NCBI GenBank assembly: GCA_021805245.1
Contig: JAJZFS010000029.1
Location: 1 to 58,848, forward strand
Direction of reading: 5' to 3'
Length of the DNA stretch: 58,848 nt
Source: Pseudomonadota bacterium
Lineage (GTDB): Bacteria; Pseudomonadota; Alphaproteobacteria; Micavibrionales; UBA2020
Shown here: piece by piece, positions 25,837 to 34,682 of the stretch
Layout: each line of letters starts with the position of its first letter
Position numbering within the stretch: position 1 is the first letter of the stretch
Position numbers and translations under genes: made by a program
Notes under the pieces: generated by a model
Seen by the model: only the letters and a program-made list of their open reading frames with translations
Told to the model about the DNA's origin: nothing
Databases searched by the model: none

Positions 25837-26205
25837 ATGAAAAAGAAAAGGCCACTATATGCTATGCTCGCCGCAGGAGCCCCTTTCTATATGGCGATGG
25901 CGCTGTCCACCGCAGCGGTGGCCCAGACCCAAACACAAAACGAGGCTCAAACTCAGGTTTACGGCAGTCAGCTTATGACCCATCAGGAACGCATAGAGTA
26001 CCGTAACCGTCTGAGGTCGGCAAAAACAGAGGAGGAGCGCGAACGCATCCGTATGCAGCATCACAAGCAAATGCAGAAACGCGCGCGCGAAAGAAACCTC
26101 GTGTTACCCGACAACCTGCCCGCGCAGGGCGGCGGCATGGGCCGCAGCAGAGGCATAGGCGGTGGTATGGGCGGCGGTGGCATGAGTCGCGGCAGAGGCC
26201 GTTAA
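25837..26205 (+). CDS. Small exported Gln/Arg-rich protein with Gly/Met/Arg tail
   Basis: About 122 residues. A signal peptide ends near AVAQ. A Gln/Thr stretch is followed by a conserved-looking block (YGSQLMTHQERIEYRNRLRS), a highly charged helix (KTEEERERIRMQHHKQMQKR) and a tail of Gly, Met and Arg. Proteins with this MTxQERxEYRxRxR block occur as small periplasmic proteins in other proteobacteria, to my knowledge without a firm function. AGGAGAA precedes the ATG. It is the last gene of the operon. Confidence 0.72.
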   Translation: MKKKRPLYAMLAAGAPFYMAMALSTAAVAQTQTQNEAQTQVYGSQLMTHQERIEYRNRLRSAKTEEERERIRMQHHKQMQKRARERNLVLPDNLPAQGGGMGRSRGIGGGMGGGGMSRGRGR

Positions 26206-26226
26206 GATACACCTGTCATGATCAAG

Positions 26227-26262
26227 AATCCCCGGGCGTTATATACCGTCCGGGGATTTTTT
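26227..26262 (+). terminator. Rho-independent terminator of the exported-protein operon
   Basis: AATCCCCGG (26227-26235) pairs with CCGGGGATT (26250-26258) and is followed by more T residues to 26262. It ends the operon 23734-26205 and separates it from the barrel protein at 26344. Confidence 0.85.
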
Positions 26263-26343
26263 ATCCGAGGAGGATATACCTCATACTTTTGATATGATAC
26301 ATTGCTTCTGGTTGAATTTTTCTTTTCTTGTCAAAAGGATCCC

Positions 26344-27915
26344 ATGACTCGCACCGTTTTTCCCCGCCGCCTCCGGCAAACAATCTCCGTTGTACTGATC
26401 GCTCCGCTGTGTCTGGTGTTTGTGCATACGGTAGCCAGTGCCGCCGAAAAAGTCCCGGTCTCCGTAACAAGACATCTGAACCTCGCCGCCGCCGCATACG
26501 GCCCCGCCGCGCTCATCAAAACGCTGAAGGAAGAACTGCACAAGCATCCCTCTCTGGCACATACGCCCGGGTCGGCAGCAGCACTGGCGCGGGCAGCCGC
26601 GCGACCGGTCGCCTCCTTCAGGGGGGCCAACCTTCCGGTCTATCGCGACATTATCCGCACTATTACGAACGAGGCGCCGGCACGGGAGAAATCCGCCGTC
26701 CGGAAAGCCGTTCAGGAAGCCGTGCTCGCAGTGGCGCGAAAAGACAAAAAAGGCACCACCGTCATGCTCCGGCACGCGGCGGCGGGCCAACAGCACGGAA
26801 TCAGGGTCGGATCTTTTCTAGTTTCCCCCGAGATGCATGCGGCGGAATTTTACGACGACAACATCTTCGCGACGCAAACCAACAAGAAATCGGCTTTTGT
26901 GACGGTCGTCGCGCCTCACGTTTTCGTCAAGTCCCTATGGAGCAGAAACAAGGTCACGGCGGAAGCCCATGCGGACGTGACGGAGTACGCGCGCTATACC
27001 GATCAAAGCACCGTCGACTACCGCGTCAGCACCGAAGACCGCTATGACTTCAAAGACAATCGCACCCATCTTTTTGGCGGCCTCTTCGGGATGCGCAAAC
27101 ATGAGGACGTCGATTCTCCGGATGCCACAGGCGCCCTGGAACCGACGATTTACTACGAGGCGCGCGGCTATGCCGGCCTCTCGCACAAATTTTCAAATAT
27201 CGTCACGAAAGTCGGCGCAACGCTGGCGCATCTGGTATTCGACAATACGGAGACGGCGGGCGGCACCGTCGACAACGGCGACCGCAACAGAAACCATATG
27301 ACTTACGGCATCTCCGCCGCCTATGATACCGGCGGCGCTTTCACCCCGTATGTTCAGCTTACGGGGGATAGCAGGCTCTACGTCAACCCGATAGACAACA
27401 ATGGCTATCGCCGCTCGTCGCACGGCGGGGACGTCATGATCGGCAGCGATTTCGCGCTCCTGAAAAAGAAGCTGACGGGCGGCCTCGGTATCGGTTATAT
27501 GGCGCAGAGCTATCAGGACACCCGTTTCTCGACAACGCAAGCCCTGGCGCTCAAGGGCAACCTGCTCTGGCGCCCCGTGACGGAAACACGCCTATCGCTT
27601 TATACGGAAAGGTCCATTGACGAAACGACTCTTCTCGGCTCCTCCGGCGTTCTTTACACGACCGCCGGCGGCTTCGTGGAGCACAAGCTGACCCGCTCCC
27701 TGTCCTTCATTCTCCGCGGCGTCTACAGTCACAGCGACTTCCGCGGCATCAGCCGCGTCGATGACGATTACGAGGAAAGCGTTGGTCTAAGCTATGCGCT
27801 TTCGCCGCGAACCTCCATAGCTACCGACTACCGTAACCAAAAGCGCTTCTCGAACACCAACGGCGCCAGCTTCAACCGGAACCAAATTTTTGTACGGTTG
27901 AGTGTCAGTTACTAG
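26344..27915 (+). CDS. Outer-membrane beta-barrel protein (BBP2-like)
   Basis: About 523 residues. The ATG at 26344 has AAAGGA close upstream and gives a signal peptide ending near ASAAE. Residues 40-150 form a helical periplasmic region. From GSFLVSPEMHAAEFYDDNIF onward there are alternating aromatic/polar strands typical of a 12-16 strand barrel, and the protein ends in FVRLSVSY with a terminal aromatic residue. The opening with YDDNIFAT resembles outer-membrane barrel proteins of the BBP2_2 family near polysaccharide export genes. It follows the Gly-rich operon but has its own upstream region after a terminator. Confidence 0.82.
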   Translation: MTRTVFPRRLRQTISVVLIAPLCLVFVHTVASAAEKVPVSVTRHLNLAAAAYGPAALIKTLKEELHKHPSLAHTPGSAAALARAAARPVASFRGANLPVYRDIIRTITNEAPAREKSAVRKAVQEAVLAVARKDKKGTTVMLRHAAAGQQHGIRVGSFLVSPEMHAAEFYDDNIFATQTNKKSAFVTVVAPHVFVKSLWSRNKVTAEAHADVTEYARYTDQSTVDYRVSTEDRYDFKDNRTHLFGGLFGMRKHEDVDSPDATGALEPTIYYEARGYAGLSHKFSNIVTKVGATLAHLVFDNTETAGGTVDNGDRNRNHMTYGISAAYDTGGAFTPYVQLTGDSRLYVNPIDNNGYRRSSHGGDVMIGSDFALLKKKLTGGLGIGYMAQSYQDTRFSTTQALALKGNLLWRPVTETRLSLYTERSIDETTLLGSSGVLYTTAGGFVEHKLTRSLSFILRGVYSHSDFRGISRVDDDYEESVGLSYALSPRTSIATDYRNQKRFSNTNGASFNRNQIFVRLSVSY

Positions 27916-27928
27916 GTTCTGTTGATAT

Positions 27929-28090
27929 TCATTTCATCCAGAGCATGCTGGCCGCGAGGTAAATGAGGCTTGCGGGGGGCTCTTGACGCAAGAGCGCGGC
28001 AGGATGGCAGCCCTTGCGCCGGATTTTTGATTGCATCAACGATCCTCTGGCTGTCGCAGCCTTTGTCGGCGCGGGGCCTGTCTCAGCTCT
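27929..28090 (-). mobile_element. IS5-family transposase remnant (C-terminal scraps)
   Basis: On the minus strand the end reads SLIYLAASMLWMK and a stop at 27929-27931, like the C-terminus of IS5-group transposases (YLAASMLWxR). About 100 bases upstream, in another frame, ADKGCDSQRIVDAIK resembles the DKGYDS block of the same proteins. The DNA between these blocks in an intact gene is missing, so the copy is deleted and frameshifted. The fragment begins 14 bases after the barrel gene stop, and may mark the edge between this operon group and the polysaccharide region. Confidence 0.65.
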
Positions 28091-28214
28091 GTTATGGCCT
28101 TGATACGCACCTGTTCGGCTTTTAAAAAGCCCCGTATTTTTCCCTGCTCACGGGAATTTTTTGCCGCTCTCATAGAGAGAATTGTGCAGGAAGACTGCAC
28201 ACCGCCGCCGTTTT

Positions 28215-29057
28215 TTAGGTACGGCGCAAAAACCCGTCCGGCGTAACGGTCAGCACAAGTTTGTCTTCAATGTGCCGGTCAATCGAGAAGGAGAGCGGCG
28301 CGCCGTCTGCGCCGTTTTGCGGTTTTTTCTTCAGGTCCTTCAGGTATTGATGCACGGCGGTTTTCGGGTTGTTGCCGACGCTCCACGGGCGGTCAGGAAA
28401 TGCGTCGTCGGGCATGTCCTCGATGATCGTATCAAACACAATGCAGTAACTCCCTTTGGAGGTCAGCGGCGCGTAGGCTTCCAGCTCGGCCAGCACATGA
28501 TCGTGGGTATGGTTTGAATCGAGCGAAACAAGGATGCGCTTATAATTTTTCGCCGCGTCTTTGACCTGCCGGATAATCTCCGGGGCAATGGAAGACCCCT
28601 GTATCATGTCGATGCGGTGAGACAGGGGGTGCGCTTCTATCGCTGCGCGGTTATGCGCGCGGATATCTATATCAATACCGAGAACGCGCCGTTTCGCCGC
28701 CTTGGGGTCGAGAGGGACGCCCGCCGCGGCGGCATCGCAATAATCGAGCAGTGCCAGCATGCCCGCGCTCATGACGAGCGATCCGCCGTGCGCGATGCCG
28801 GTTTCGATGATCAGGTCAGGTTTGACGTCCCAGACAATCTCCTGAAAGGCCACCATGTCTTGCGGTGTCTGGATAATCGGGCGGCCGAGGAAATTGAAAT
28901 TGTAAAAATATCTTTTCTCACCGGCGATTTTCATCCAGTCCTTGGAAAGCTTTTGCCATTGCGTTTCTTCCTTATAAGTGGCAACGGATTGGCGCGTTTC
29001 TTCCCGAAATGCGGCAATGGGGTCTGAAGATGAAAGCTTGTCGGCTTGGGCTGGCAT
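28215..29057 (-). CDS. CmcI-like SAM-dependent methyltransferase (cephalosporin hydroxylase family)
   Basis: About 280 residues. LIIETGIAHGGS is the SAM-binding motif I of the CmcI/rhamnosyl O-methyltransferase family. RVLGIDIDIRAHN is motif II, and LVSLDSNHTHDHV contains the metal-binding Asp/His set. Family members O-methylate sugars or other small acceptors. It lies 80 bases downstream of the CDP-sugar operon in the same direction. Methylating a surface sugar is the likely job, although the acceptor cannot be named. Confidence 0.85.
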   Translation of the reverse strand: MPAQADKLSSSDPIAAFREETRQSVATYKEETQWQKLSKDWMKIAGEKRYFYNFNFLGRPIIQTPQDMVAFQEIVWDVKPDLIIETGIAHGGSLVMSAGMLALLDYCDAAAAGVPLDPKAAKRRVLGIDIDIRAHNRAAIEAHPLSHRIDMIQGSSIAPEIIRQVKDAAKNYKRILVSLDSNHTHDHVLAELEAYAPLTSKGSYCIVFDTIIEDMPDDAFPDRPWSVGNNPKTAVHQYLKDLKKKPQNGADGAPLSFSIDRHIEDKLVLTVTPDGFLRRT

Positions 29058-29137
29058 TTTGAAGGCACTCCTGTTGTAAACAGATATTTACACTAAGTTA
29101 AAAGATATAAATTGTATCATATAAAAATCACCATGCC

Positions 29138-29797
29138 CTACAGAGCCGTATTCTCGAGTGGAGCGGAGTTCATTTTTAAGACCTTGGCGGGGTTGCCGAC
29201 GACGACGGCATAGCCCGGCACGTCTTTGGTCACGACCGCACCGGCGCCGACGACGGCGCCTCGCCCTACTTTGATCCGTGGAAGAATTGTGGCATTCGAG
29301 CCGATGGTAACAAAATCACCCAGTTCTACACAACCCGCCAGCGTGGCGGCGGGCATCACATGGCAGCCGTTGCCGATAATACATTCATGATCGATGGAAG
29401 CATTGGTATTGATAATGCTGTGCATGCCGATTTGCGCTTCTTCGGAAACGGCGGCCATGCCAAGAACTTGCGCGCCTGCCGCCAGTCTCACCGTTTTTGC
29501 CACCCATGCGGCGCGATGCACTAAAGTCACAGGATGAAAACCGCTCGCGGAGAGGCGGTCGTGTATCTGCATCCTGTCATGCCCCTTGTCGCCGCCGATG
29601 GCGATGGCGAATGAAATATCGTCATCCGCGCCGAAAGGAAGCGCGTCGCCGGATTGAAAAACAGGGCAGCCGGGAATAAACGATTTTAGGTCGCTATTTT
29701 TGTCGATCAGCGCAACGATGGAAAATCCCCGGTCTTCCAGAATGGGGCGGATGACTTTGGCATGACCGGATGCGCCCCAGATAACGGCCTTCTTCAT
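29138..29797 (-). CDS. NeuD/PglD-type sugar O- or N-acetyltransferase
   Basis: About 219 residues. The N-terminal Rossmann part starts MKKAVIWGASGHAKVI, typical of the NeuD/PglD group. It is followed by a left-handed beta-helix of hexapeptide repeats (LAAGAQVLGMAAVSEEAQIG, VGRGAVVGAGAVVTKDVPGY). The catalytic His is probably in NASIDHECIIG. The start overlaps the DegT gene by four bases, so it likely acetylates the amino sugar made by that enzyme, as PglD does after PglE. Confidence 0.88.
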   Translation of the reverse strand: MKKAVIWGASGHAKVIRPILEDRGFSIVALIDKNSDLKSFIPGCPVFQSGDALPFGADDDISFAIAIGGDKGHDRMQIHDRLSASGFHPVTLVHRAAWVAKTVRLAAGAQVLGMAAVSEEAQIGMHSIINTNASIDHECIIGNGCHVMPAATLAGCVELGDFVTIGSNATILPRIKVGRGAVVGAGAVVTKDVPGYAVVVGNPAKVLKMNSAPLENTAL

Positions 29798-30918
29798 TTT
29801 AGAACTCCGATTCTTCCGAGGTAATTCTTTATAACGCCGCAAACGCGGGTGATGTCGTCCTGTGTCAGGTCGTGATAGCTCGGCAGGTTGATGCCGCGGT
29901 TGTAAAGGCCGTAGCTGACCTTGTTTTGCGGGCAGTCTTCAAACGGCGGCATCATGCTGACGGGATAGAAGAATACCCGCGCGTCGATATTGTTCTTTTT
30001 AAAATCTTCCAGCAGATCTTCGCGCACGAAGGGGATGCGTTTGTCGAACACGATAGTGCTCATCCAGTAGGAGTTATAGGTGCCTTCCGGTTCGGGGTTG
30101 AAGTGCAGGCCGTTGATGTTGCCAAGCTGCGCGACGTAAGATTCGAAAATCTCGCGCTTGCGCTGCACCAGTTCGTCGATACGCTCCATCTGTGCCGCGC
30201 CGATGGCGGCTTCGATATTCGACATTTTATATTTGAAGCCGACCTGTTCGCACCAGAACTGTTTGGGCACTTTCGGGTCGCGGCCATGACTTTCAAGGAT
30301 TGAGATTTTATCGTAGAGGGCATCGGACTGCACGATCAGCGCGCCGCCTTCTCCGGTTGTCACAGTCTTCGTGCCATGGAACGAGAAGGTTGCCATGTCG
30401 CCGATCGCACCGGCATTTTTGCCCTTGTAGACGGAGCCGAGCGCTTCCGCCGCGTCTTCGATAACGGGGAGGCCGTATTTCTTGCCGATCTCCATGATCG
30501 CGTCCATGTCGCAGAGGTTGCCGTAGAGATGGACAACGATGATAGCTTTGGTTTTGCCGGTGATGGCGGCTTCGATTTTGGCAGGGTCGATGCACCAGCT
30601 GTCTTCCAGCACGTCGACGAAGACCGGTTTTGCGCCAAGATAGGTCACCGGTGCGGCCGAGGCAATCCATGTGATGTCGGGTAGGATGACTTCATCGTCG
30701 GGGCCGATCCCGAGCGCAGCAAGGCCTAAATGCAGCGCGCCTGTGCAGCTTGAGGTCGGGATGACGTGTTTTGCGCCGAGATAGTCTTTCAAAAGGTCGC
30801 GGAATTTATAGATGTAATCGTAGCAATGCTCCGCCCAGCCGTTGCGCGCCGCGTCGGTCGCGTAAGCGACCTCGCGTTCGGTGATCGACGGTTTGGCGTA
30901 GTGGATTCTACTCTGCAT
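29794..30918 (-). CDS. DegT/DnrJ/EryC1-family sugar aminotransferase
   Basis: PLP-dependent enzyme that converts a keto group of a nucleotide sugar to an amine. About 374 residues. TSSCTGALHLGL binds phosphate, LPVIEDAAEALGS carries the PLP Asp, and FHGTKTVTTGEGG contains the Schiff-base Lys. That Lys separates it from RfbH-type 3-dehydrases, which have His there. The ATG at 30918 overlaps the stop of the C-methyltransferase (ATGA), and GGAGGTGTT precedes it. It should act on the CDP-sugar after the upstream enzymes. Confidence 0.92.
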   Translation of the reverse strand: MQSRIHYAKPSITEREVAYATDAARNGWAEHCYDYIYKFRDLLKDYLGAKHVIPTSSCTGALHLGLAALGIGPDDEVILPDITWIASAAPVTYLGAKPVFVDVLEDSWCIDPAKIEAAITGKTKAIIVVHLYGNLCDMDAIMEIGKKYGLPVIEDAAEALGSVYKGKNAGAIGDMATFSFHGTKTVTTGEGGALIVQSDALYDKISILESHGRDPKVPKQFWCEQVGFKYKMSNIEAAIGAAQMERIDELVQRKREIFESYVAQLGNINGLHFNPEPEGTYNSYWMSTIVFDKRIPFVREDLLEDFKKNNIDARVFFYPVSMMPPFEDCPQNKVSYGLYNRGINLPSYHDLTQDDITRVCGVIKNYLGRIGVLK

Positions 30919-32141
30919 CAAAACACCTCCAGCTTTGGAATGGCGACGACGAATTTCGCGCTCCAGTCGCGCACATATGCGAGTTGTTTGGTGATTTCGG
31001 TTTTGATATTCCACGGGAAGATGACGATAAAATCCGGTCGTTGTTTTTCGATTTCTTCCGGCGGCATAATGGGAACGTGGCTGCCGGGGAGCAACATGCC
31101 CTGTTTGTGCGGCGAAAGATCGCAGACGAAGTCGATCAGCCCGCTTTTCACGCCGCAATAGTTGAGAAGGGTGTTGCCTTTTGCCGCCGCGCCGTAGGCG
31201 GCGATTTTTTTGCCCGCCGTTTTCGCGTCGACAAGGAATTTGAGGAAGTCGAGCCGCACGCGGTCGGCTTTGGCCTGAAACCCGTCGTAGAACGGCATAT
31301 GGTCCATGCCTGCGGCGCTTTCCTTTTTCAACACGGCATCGACGCTGGCGCGTTTTGCATGGCCGGACTGGTTGTGCGCCGCGAAAACGCGGAGCGACCC
31401 GCCGTGGGTCGGCAGTTCTTCGACGTGGAAGACGCGCAGGCCGTGTGCCCCCATGATCTTTTCGACGGTGAGCAGCGAGAGATAAGAGAAATGCTCGTGA
31501 TAAATGGTGTCGAACTGGTTGTTGGCGACGAGTTGCAGAAGATGCGGAAACTCGAAGGTCGCCACGCCTTCGGGCTTGAGGAGGATTTTGAAACCGGCGA
31601 TAAAGTCGTTGATGTCCGGCACGTGGGCGAGGACGTTGTTCGCCGCGGTCAGATCGGCCTGCCAGCCGTCCTTGACCAGTTGTCCTGCTGTTTGCTTGCC
31701 GAAAAACACTTCGCGGGTCTCGATGCCTTTTTTGCGCGCCGCCTCCGCCGTGCCGTGCGTCGGTTCGATGCCGAGGCAGGGGATGCCGCGCTCTTTGACG
31801 AATTGCAGCAGGTAACCGTCGTTCGAGGCGATCTCGGCGACTTTGGAATTTTTGTCCAGTTTAAATTCCTGCGCCATTTTTTCGACATAGGCTTTGGCGT
31901 GCGCGACCCATGAGCTGGAGAAGGACGAGAAATAGGCGTAATCCGCGGCAAAAATCTCCGCATGGTTTTTAAACTCGTCGATCTGCGTCAGGAAACAGTC
32001 CGCGCAGGTCCAGATTTTCAACGGGTAAAAGGTTTCCGGCGCGTTAAGTTGTGCGGCGCGCAAATAGGAATTTGACGGCGGCGCATTGCCGAGGTCGGCG
32101 AAAATATGCGCGAGATCATGATGACAAAACCTACACTTCAT
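30918..32141 (-). CDS. TylC3/NovU-family C-methyltransferase for nucleotide sugars
   Basis: About 407 residues. An N-terminal zinc-binding domain has Cys3, Cys6, Cys46 and Cys49. A SAM domain follows (KVAEIASNDGYLLQ, TAANNVLAHVPD), then a C-terminal domain with IAAYGAAAKGNTLLNY typical of Methyltransf_14. These enzymes add a methyl branch to C-3 of 4-keto-deoxysugars. The start MKCRFCHH overlaps the epimerase gene by 11 bases. Placed after a CDP-glucose dehydratase, it implies a branched CDP-sugar, a less common arrangement than the dTDP version. Confidence 0.9.
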   Translation of the reverse strand: MKCRFCHHDLAHIFADLGNAPPSNSYLRAAQLNAPETFYPLKIWTCADCFLTQIDEFKNHAEIFAADYAYFSSFSSSWVAHAKAYVEKMAQEFKLDKNSKVAEIASNDGYLLQFVKERGIPCLGIEPTHGTAEAARKKGIETREVFFGKQTAGQLVKDGWQADLTAANNVLAHVPDINDFIAGFKILLKPEGVATFEFPHLLQLVANNQFDTIYHEHFSYLSLLTVEKIMGAHGLRVFHVEELPTHGGSLRVFAAHNQSGHAKRASVDAVLKKESAAGMDHMPFYDGFQAKADRVRLDFLKFLVDAKTAGKKIAAYGAAAKGNTLLNYCGVKSGLIDFVCDLSPHKQGMLLPGSHVPIMPPEEIEKQRPDFIVIFPWNIKTEITKQLAYVRDWSAKFVVAIPKLEVF

Positions 32142-32691
32142 GTGTAATTCCCCTGAAACTGTCATCAAGTCGCGGGAAGGACTGGTCGCGTTGCGACATC
32201 GTGCCGGCGACCAGCGGCCAGCGGATGCCGAGCCTGGGATCGTCGAAGCGCACGCCGCCCTCATGTTCTTTATCATAGGGTGCGGTGTGGAGATAAATCA
32301 TCTCGCAATCGTCTTCCAGCGTTTGAAAGCCGTGGGCGCAGCCCTCGGGGATCAGCAGGGCGAGGCCCTGCGCGCTATCCAGTTCGACGGAGACATGCTG
32401 CAGGAATGTTTCGGACCCGCCGCGCAAGTCCACCGCGACGTCGAACACGCGCCCGCGCGTGCAGCGCACCATTTTGGATTCAAGCGCCGGCGCGCGCTGG
32501 TAATGCAGCCCGCGCAGGCTGCCTTTTTGCGCGGTGACCGAGCGGTTGGCCTGCGCGACCGGCTTATGAAATCCGGTTTGCGCGGCCTGCTCTTCCGCGC
32601 AGTAAAGGCGCATAAAGCTGCCGCGCGCGTCGCCGAGAATGTCCGTCTCGACGACAAAGACTCCGGCGATGGGTGTGGGCTTAAACTTCAT
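32131..32691 (-). CDS. rfbC: dTDP-4-dehydrorhamnose 3,5-epimerase family protein
   Basis: About 186 residues with the cupin fold of RmlC. LRGLHYQR holds the catalytic His, VFDVAVDLR is conserved, and IPEGCAHGFQTLEDD is the family block. The usual RmlC substrate is a dTDP-sugar. Here the operon has rfbF and rfbG and no rmlA or rmlB, so a CDP-4-keto-6-deoxy sugar is the more likely substrate. Start and stop overlap both neighbours by a few bases. The symbol reflects family only. Confidence 0.9.
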   Translation of the reverse strand: MKFKPTPIAGVFVVETDILGDARGSFMRLYCAEEQAAQTGFHKPVAQANRSVTAQKGSLRGLHYQRAPALESKMVRCTRGRVFDVAVDLRGGSETFLQHVSVELDSAQGLALLIPEGCAHGFQTLEDDCEMIYLHTAPYDKEHEGGVRFDDPRLGIRWPLVAGTMSQRDQSFPRLDDSFRGITHEV

Positions 32692-33761
32692 GCCAGCGCC
32701 GCGTAATCTTCAATCTGCCGCAGGGTCATCTCTTTCACGGAATTTGACTGGGCGCAGGTGTTGTACCATTCGCCGGTCCAGCGGATGGCCTCGTCGAGCG
32801 CGAGGCGCGGCTGCCAGCCGAGTTTCTCCATGGATTTGCGAATGTCGAGCCCGAGGGTCTTCGCTTCCGCCGGTTGCGGGCTTGAGTCAAGCCGCAGTTC
32901 GAACGGCAGCGTTTCTTTCAGTTTCGAGAGGACATCTCCGACGCTGCGGATGTCTTCCGGCCGCGGGCCGAAATTCCAGCCGCCGGTGAAGGCCTGTCCT
33001 TCGCTAACAAGTTGTTCTGCCAGCATCATATAGCCGCGCAAAGGTTCAAGAACGTGCTGCCATGGACGCGTGGCGTTGGGGCTGCGGATCAGCACCGGTT
33101 CCCCCGCCGCATGGGCGCGGGCGACGTCGGGGATCAGGCGGTCTTTCGCCCAGTCGCCGCCGCCGATGACGTTGCCCGCGCGTGCCGTCGCCAAAGGAAT
33201 GCCCGCGGGCTTGAAAAAACTTTCATGGTAGGCCTGCGCGACGATCTCCGCCGCCGCCTTGCTGGCGCTGTAGGGGTCCTTGCCGCCGAGCGCGTCATGT
33301 TCCTTGAAGAGCGCGCCGGTTTCGTCGTTGCGGTAGCATTTGTCGCTGGTGATGGCGACGATGGCGCGCACAGATGCGCACGGCCGCAGGGCTTCGAGCA
33401 GGTTCAGCGTGCCGGTGGTGTTGGTATCGAAGGTGCCGCGCGGGTCGTCGTAGGACGGACGCACCAGCGCCTGCGCGGCGAGGTGAAGCACGATTTCCGG
33501 TTTTGCGCCCGCCGTGGCTGCGGCCAGCTTTTCGCGGTCGCGCACGTCGCCCTCGATATGGGTGATCTTGTCTTTAAGATTGAGCAGGTCGAACAGCGCG
33601 GGCGTAGTCGGCGGCGGCAGGGAATATCCGGTGACGTTTGCGCCCTCCTGCAACAGCACGGCCGTCAGCCATGCGCCTTTGAAGCCGGTGTGACCGGTGA
33701 GAAAAACGCGCCTGCCTTGCCAGAACCCGGAAGACGGCATGGGCTTCACCAAATCTTCCAT
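32688..33761 (-). CDS. rfbG: CDP-glucose 4,6-dehydratase
   Basis: Short-chain dehydrogenase-type enzyme converting CDP-glucose to CDP-4-keto-6-deoxyglucose. About 357 residues. FWQGRRVFLTGHTGFKGAW is the NAD-binding start typical of RfbG, and YSASKAAAE holds the catalytic Tyr-x-x-x-Lys. ARAGNVIGGGDWA is a family block. The ATG at 33761 overlaps the end of rfbF by 16 bases. A second ATG seven codons later is possible. It works directly after RfbF. Confidence 0.94.
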   Translation of the reverse strand: MEDLVKPMPSSGFWQGRRVFLTGHTGFKGAWLTAVLLQEGANVTGYSLPPPTTPALFDLLNLKDKITHIEGDVRDREKLAAATAGAKPEIVLHLAAQALVRPSYDDPRGTFDTNTTGTLNLLEALRPCASVRAIVAITSDKCYRNDETGALFKEHDALGGKDPYSASKAAAEIVAQAYHESFFKPAGIPLATARAGNVIGGGDWAKDRLIPDVARAHAAGEPVLIRSPNATRPWQHVLEPLRGYMMLAEQLVSEGQAFTGGWNFGPRPEDIRSVGDVLSKLKETLPFELRLDSSPQPAEAKTLGLDIRKSMEKLGWQPRLALDEAIRWTGEWYNTCAQSNSVKEMTLRQIEDYAALA

Positions 33762-34516
33762 GGCGCGTTGCCGCCGTACCAGAGTTTTTCCAGCAACTGC
33801 TGGTCGTAGAGTTTGTCCATGCACTGCCAGAAGCCGCGGTGTTCGAAGGCGGCCAGTTCGTCCATTTCCGCCATTTTGCGCATCGGGCCATATTCCAGCA
33901 TCGTGTCGTCGCCTTCAATATGATCGAGAAAGGCTGGATTGATGACCATGTAACCGCCGTTGATCAGCCGTTCGTTTTGCGGGTCTTTCTCGGTGAAACT
34001 GTGAACGAGGCCGTCCTTGATATCCAGCTCGCCGAAACGCGCGGGCGGTATGACGGCGGAGAGCGTCGCCATCTTGCCGTTTTTTTTGTGATAGGCGAGC
34101 AGAGCGGAAATGTCGATGTTCGAGAGGCCGTCGCCGTAGGTCAGGCAGAAGGGTTCGTCGTCGAGATAGGGGTGGATGCGCTTGATGCGCCCGCCGGTCA
34201 TGGTGTTCTCGCCCGTGTCGACCACTGTCACCTGCCAGTCCTCGACTGTGCTGTCATGCTCCGTCGTGTTGCCGGATTTGAGGTCGAACGTCACATCGGC
34301 GCGGTGCAGCGGGTAGTTGGCGAAGAATTCCTTGATCATGTACTGCTTGTAGCCGGCACAGATGATGAACTCGCGGATACCGTAGGCGGAATAGAACTTC
34401 ATGATATGCCAGAGAATTGGCATCGGGCCGATGTGGATCATCGGTTTGGGTTTTGTTCCAGTCTCTTCGCTGAAGCGCGTGCCGAGCCCTCCCGCCAGAA
34501 TAACCAATTTTGTCAT
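33746..34516 (-). CDS. rfbF: Glucose-1-phosphate cytidylyltransferase
   Basis: Makes CDP-glucose from CTP and glucose 1-phosphate. About 256 residues. LAGGLGTRFSEETGTKPKPM is the nucleotidyltransferase signature of the RfbF subgroup, and LTYGDGLSNID holds the metal-binding Asp. The ATG at 34516 is chosen because the family starts just before the LAGGLG motif. First gene of a six-gene chain with overlapping ends (34516 to 29138), transcribed leftward. It is divergent from the sulfotransferase gene. Confidence 0.96.
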   Translation of the reverse strand: MTKLVILAGGLGTRFSEETGTKPKPMIHIGPMPILWHIMKFYSAYGIREFIICAGYKQYMIKEFFANYPLHRADVTFDLKSGNTTEHDSTVEDWQVTVVDTGENTMTGGRIKRIHPYLDDEPFCLTYGDGLSNIDISALLAYHKKNGKMATLSAVIPPARFGELDIKDGLVHSFTEKDPQNERLINGGYMVINPAFLDHIEGDDTMLEYGPMRKMAEMDELAAFEHRGFWQCMDKLYDQQLLEKLWYGGNAPWKIW

Positions 34517-34682
34517 AATTGTTATTTCCTCGCCTGAAATCAATAGACTTTAATTACCATGCGGGGATATTGTTTGCACAGTTGTTTTTACGTTGAAGGA
34601 TTGGTGTATATTTATATTATATGGAATACATACACTTATTCCGGCTTGCTATATCCGGACCAACCACCTTGAATATGTTTCC

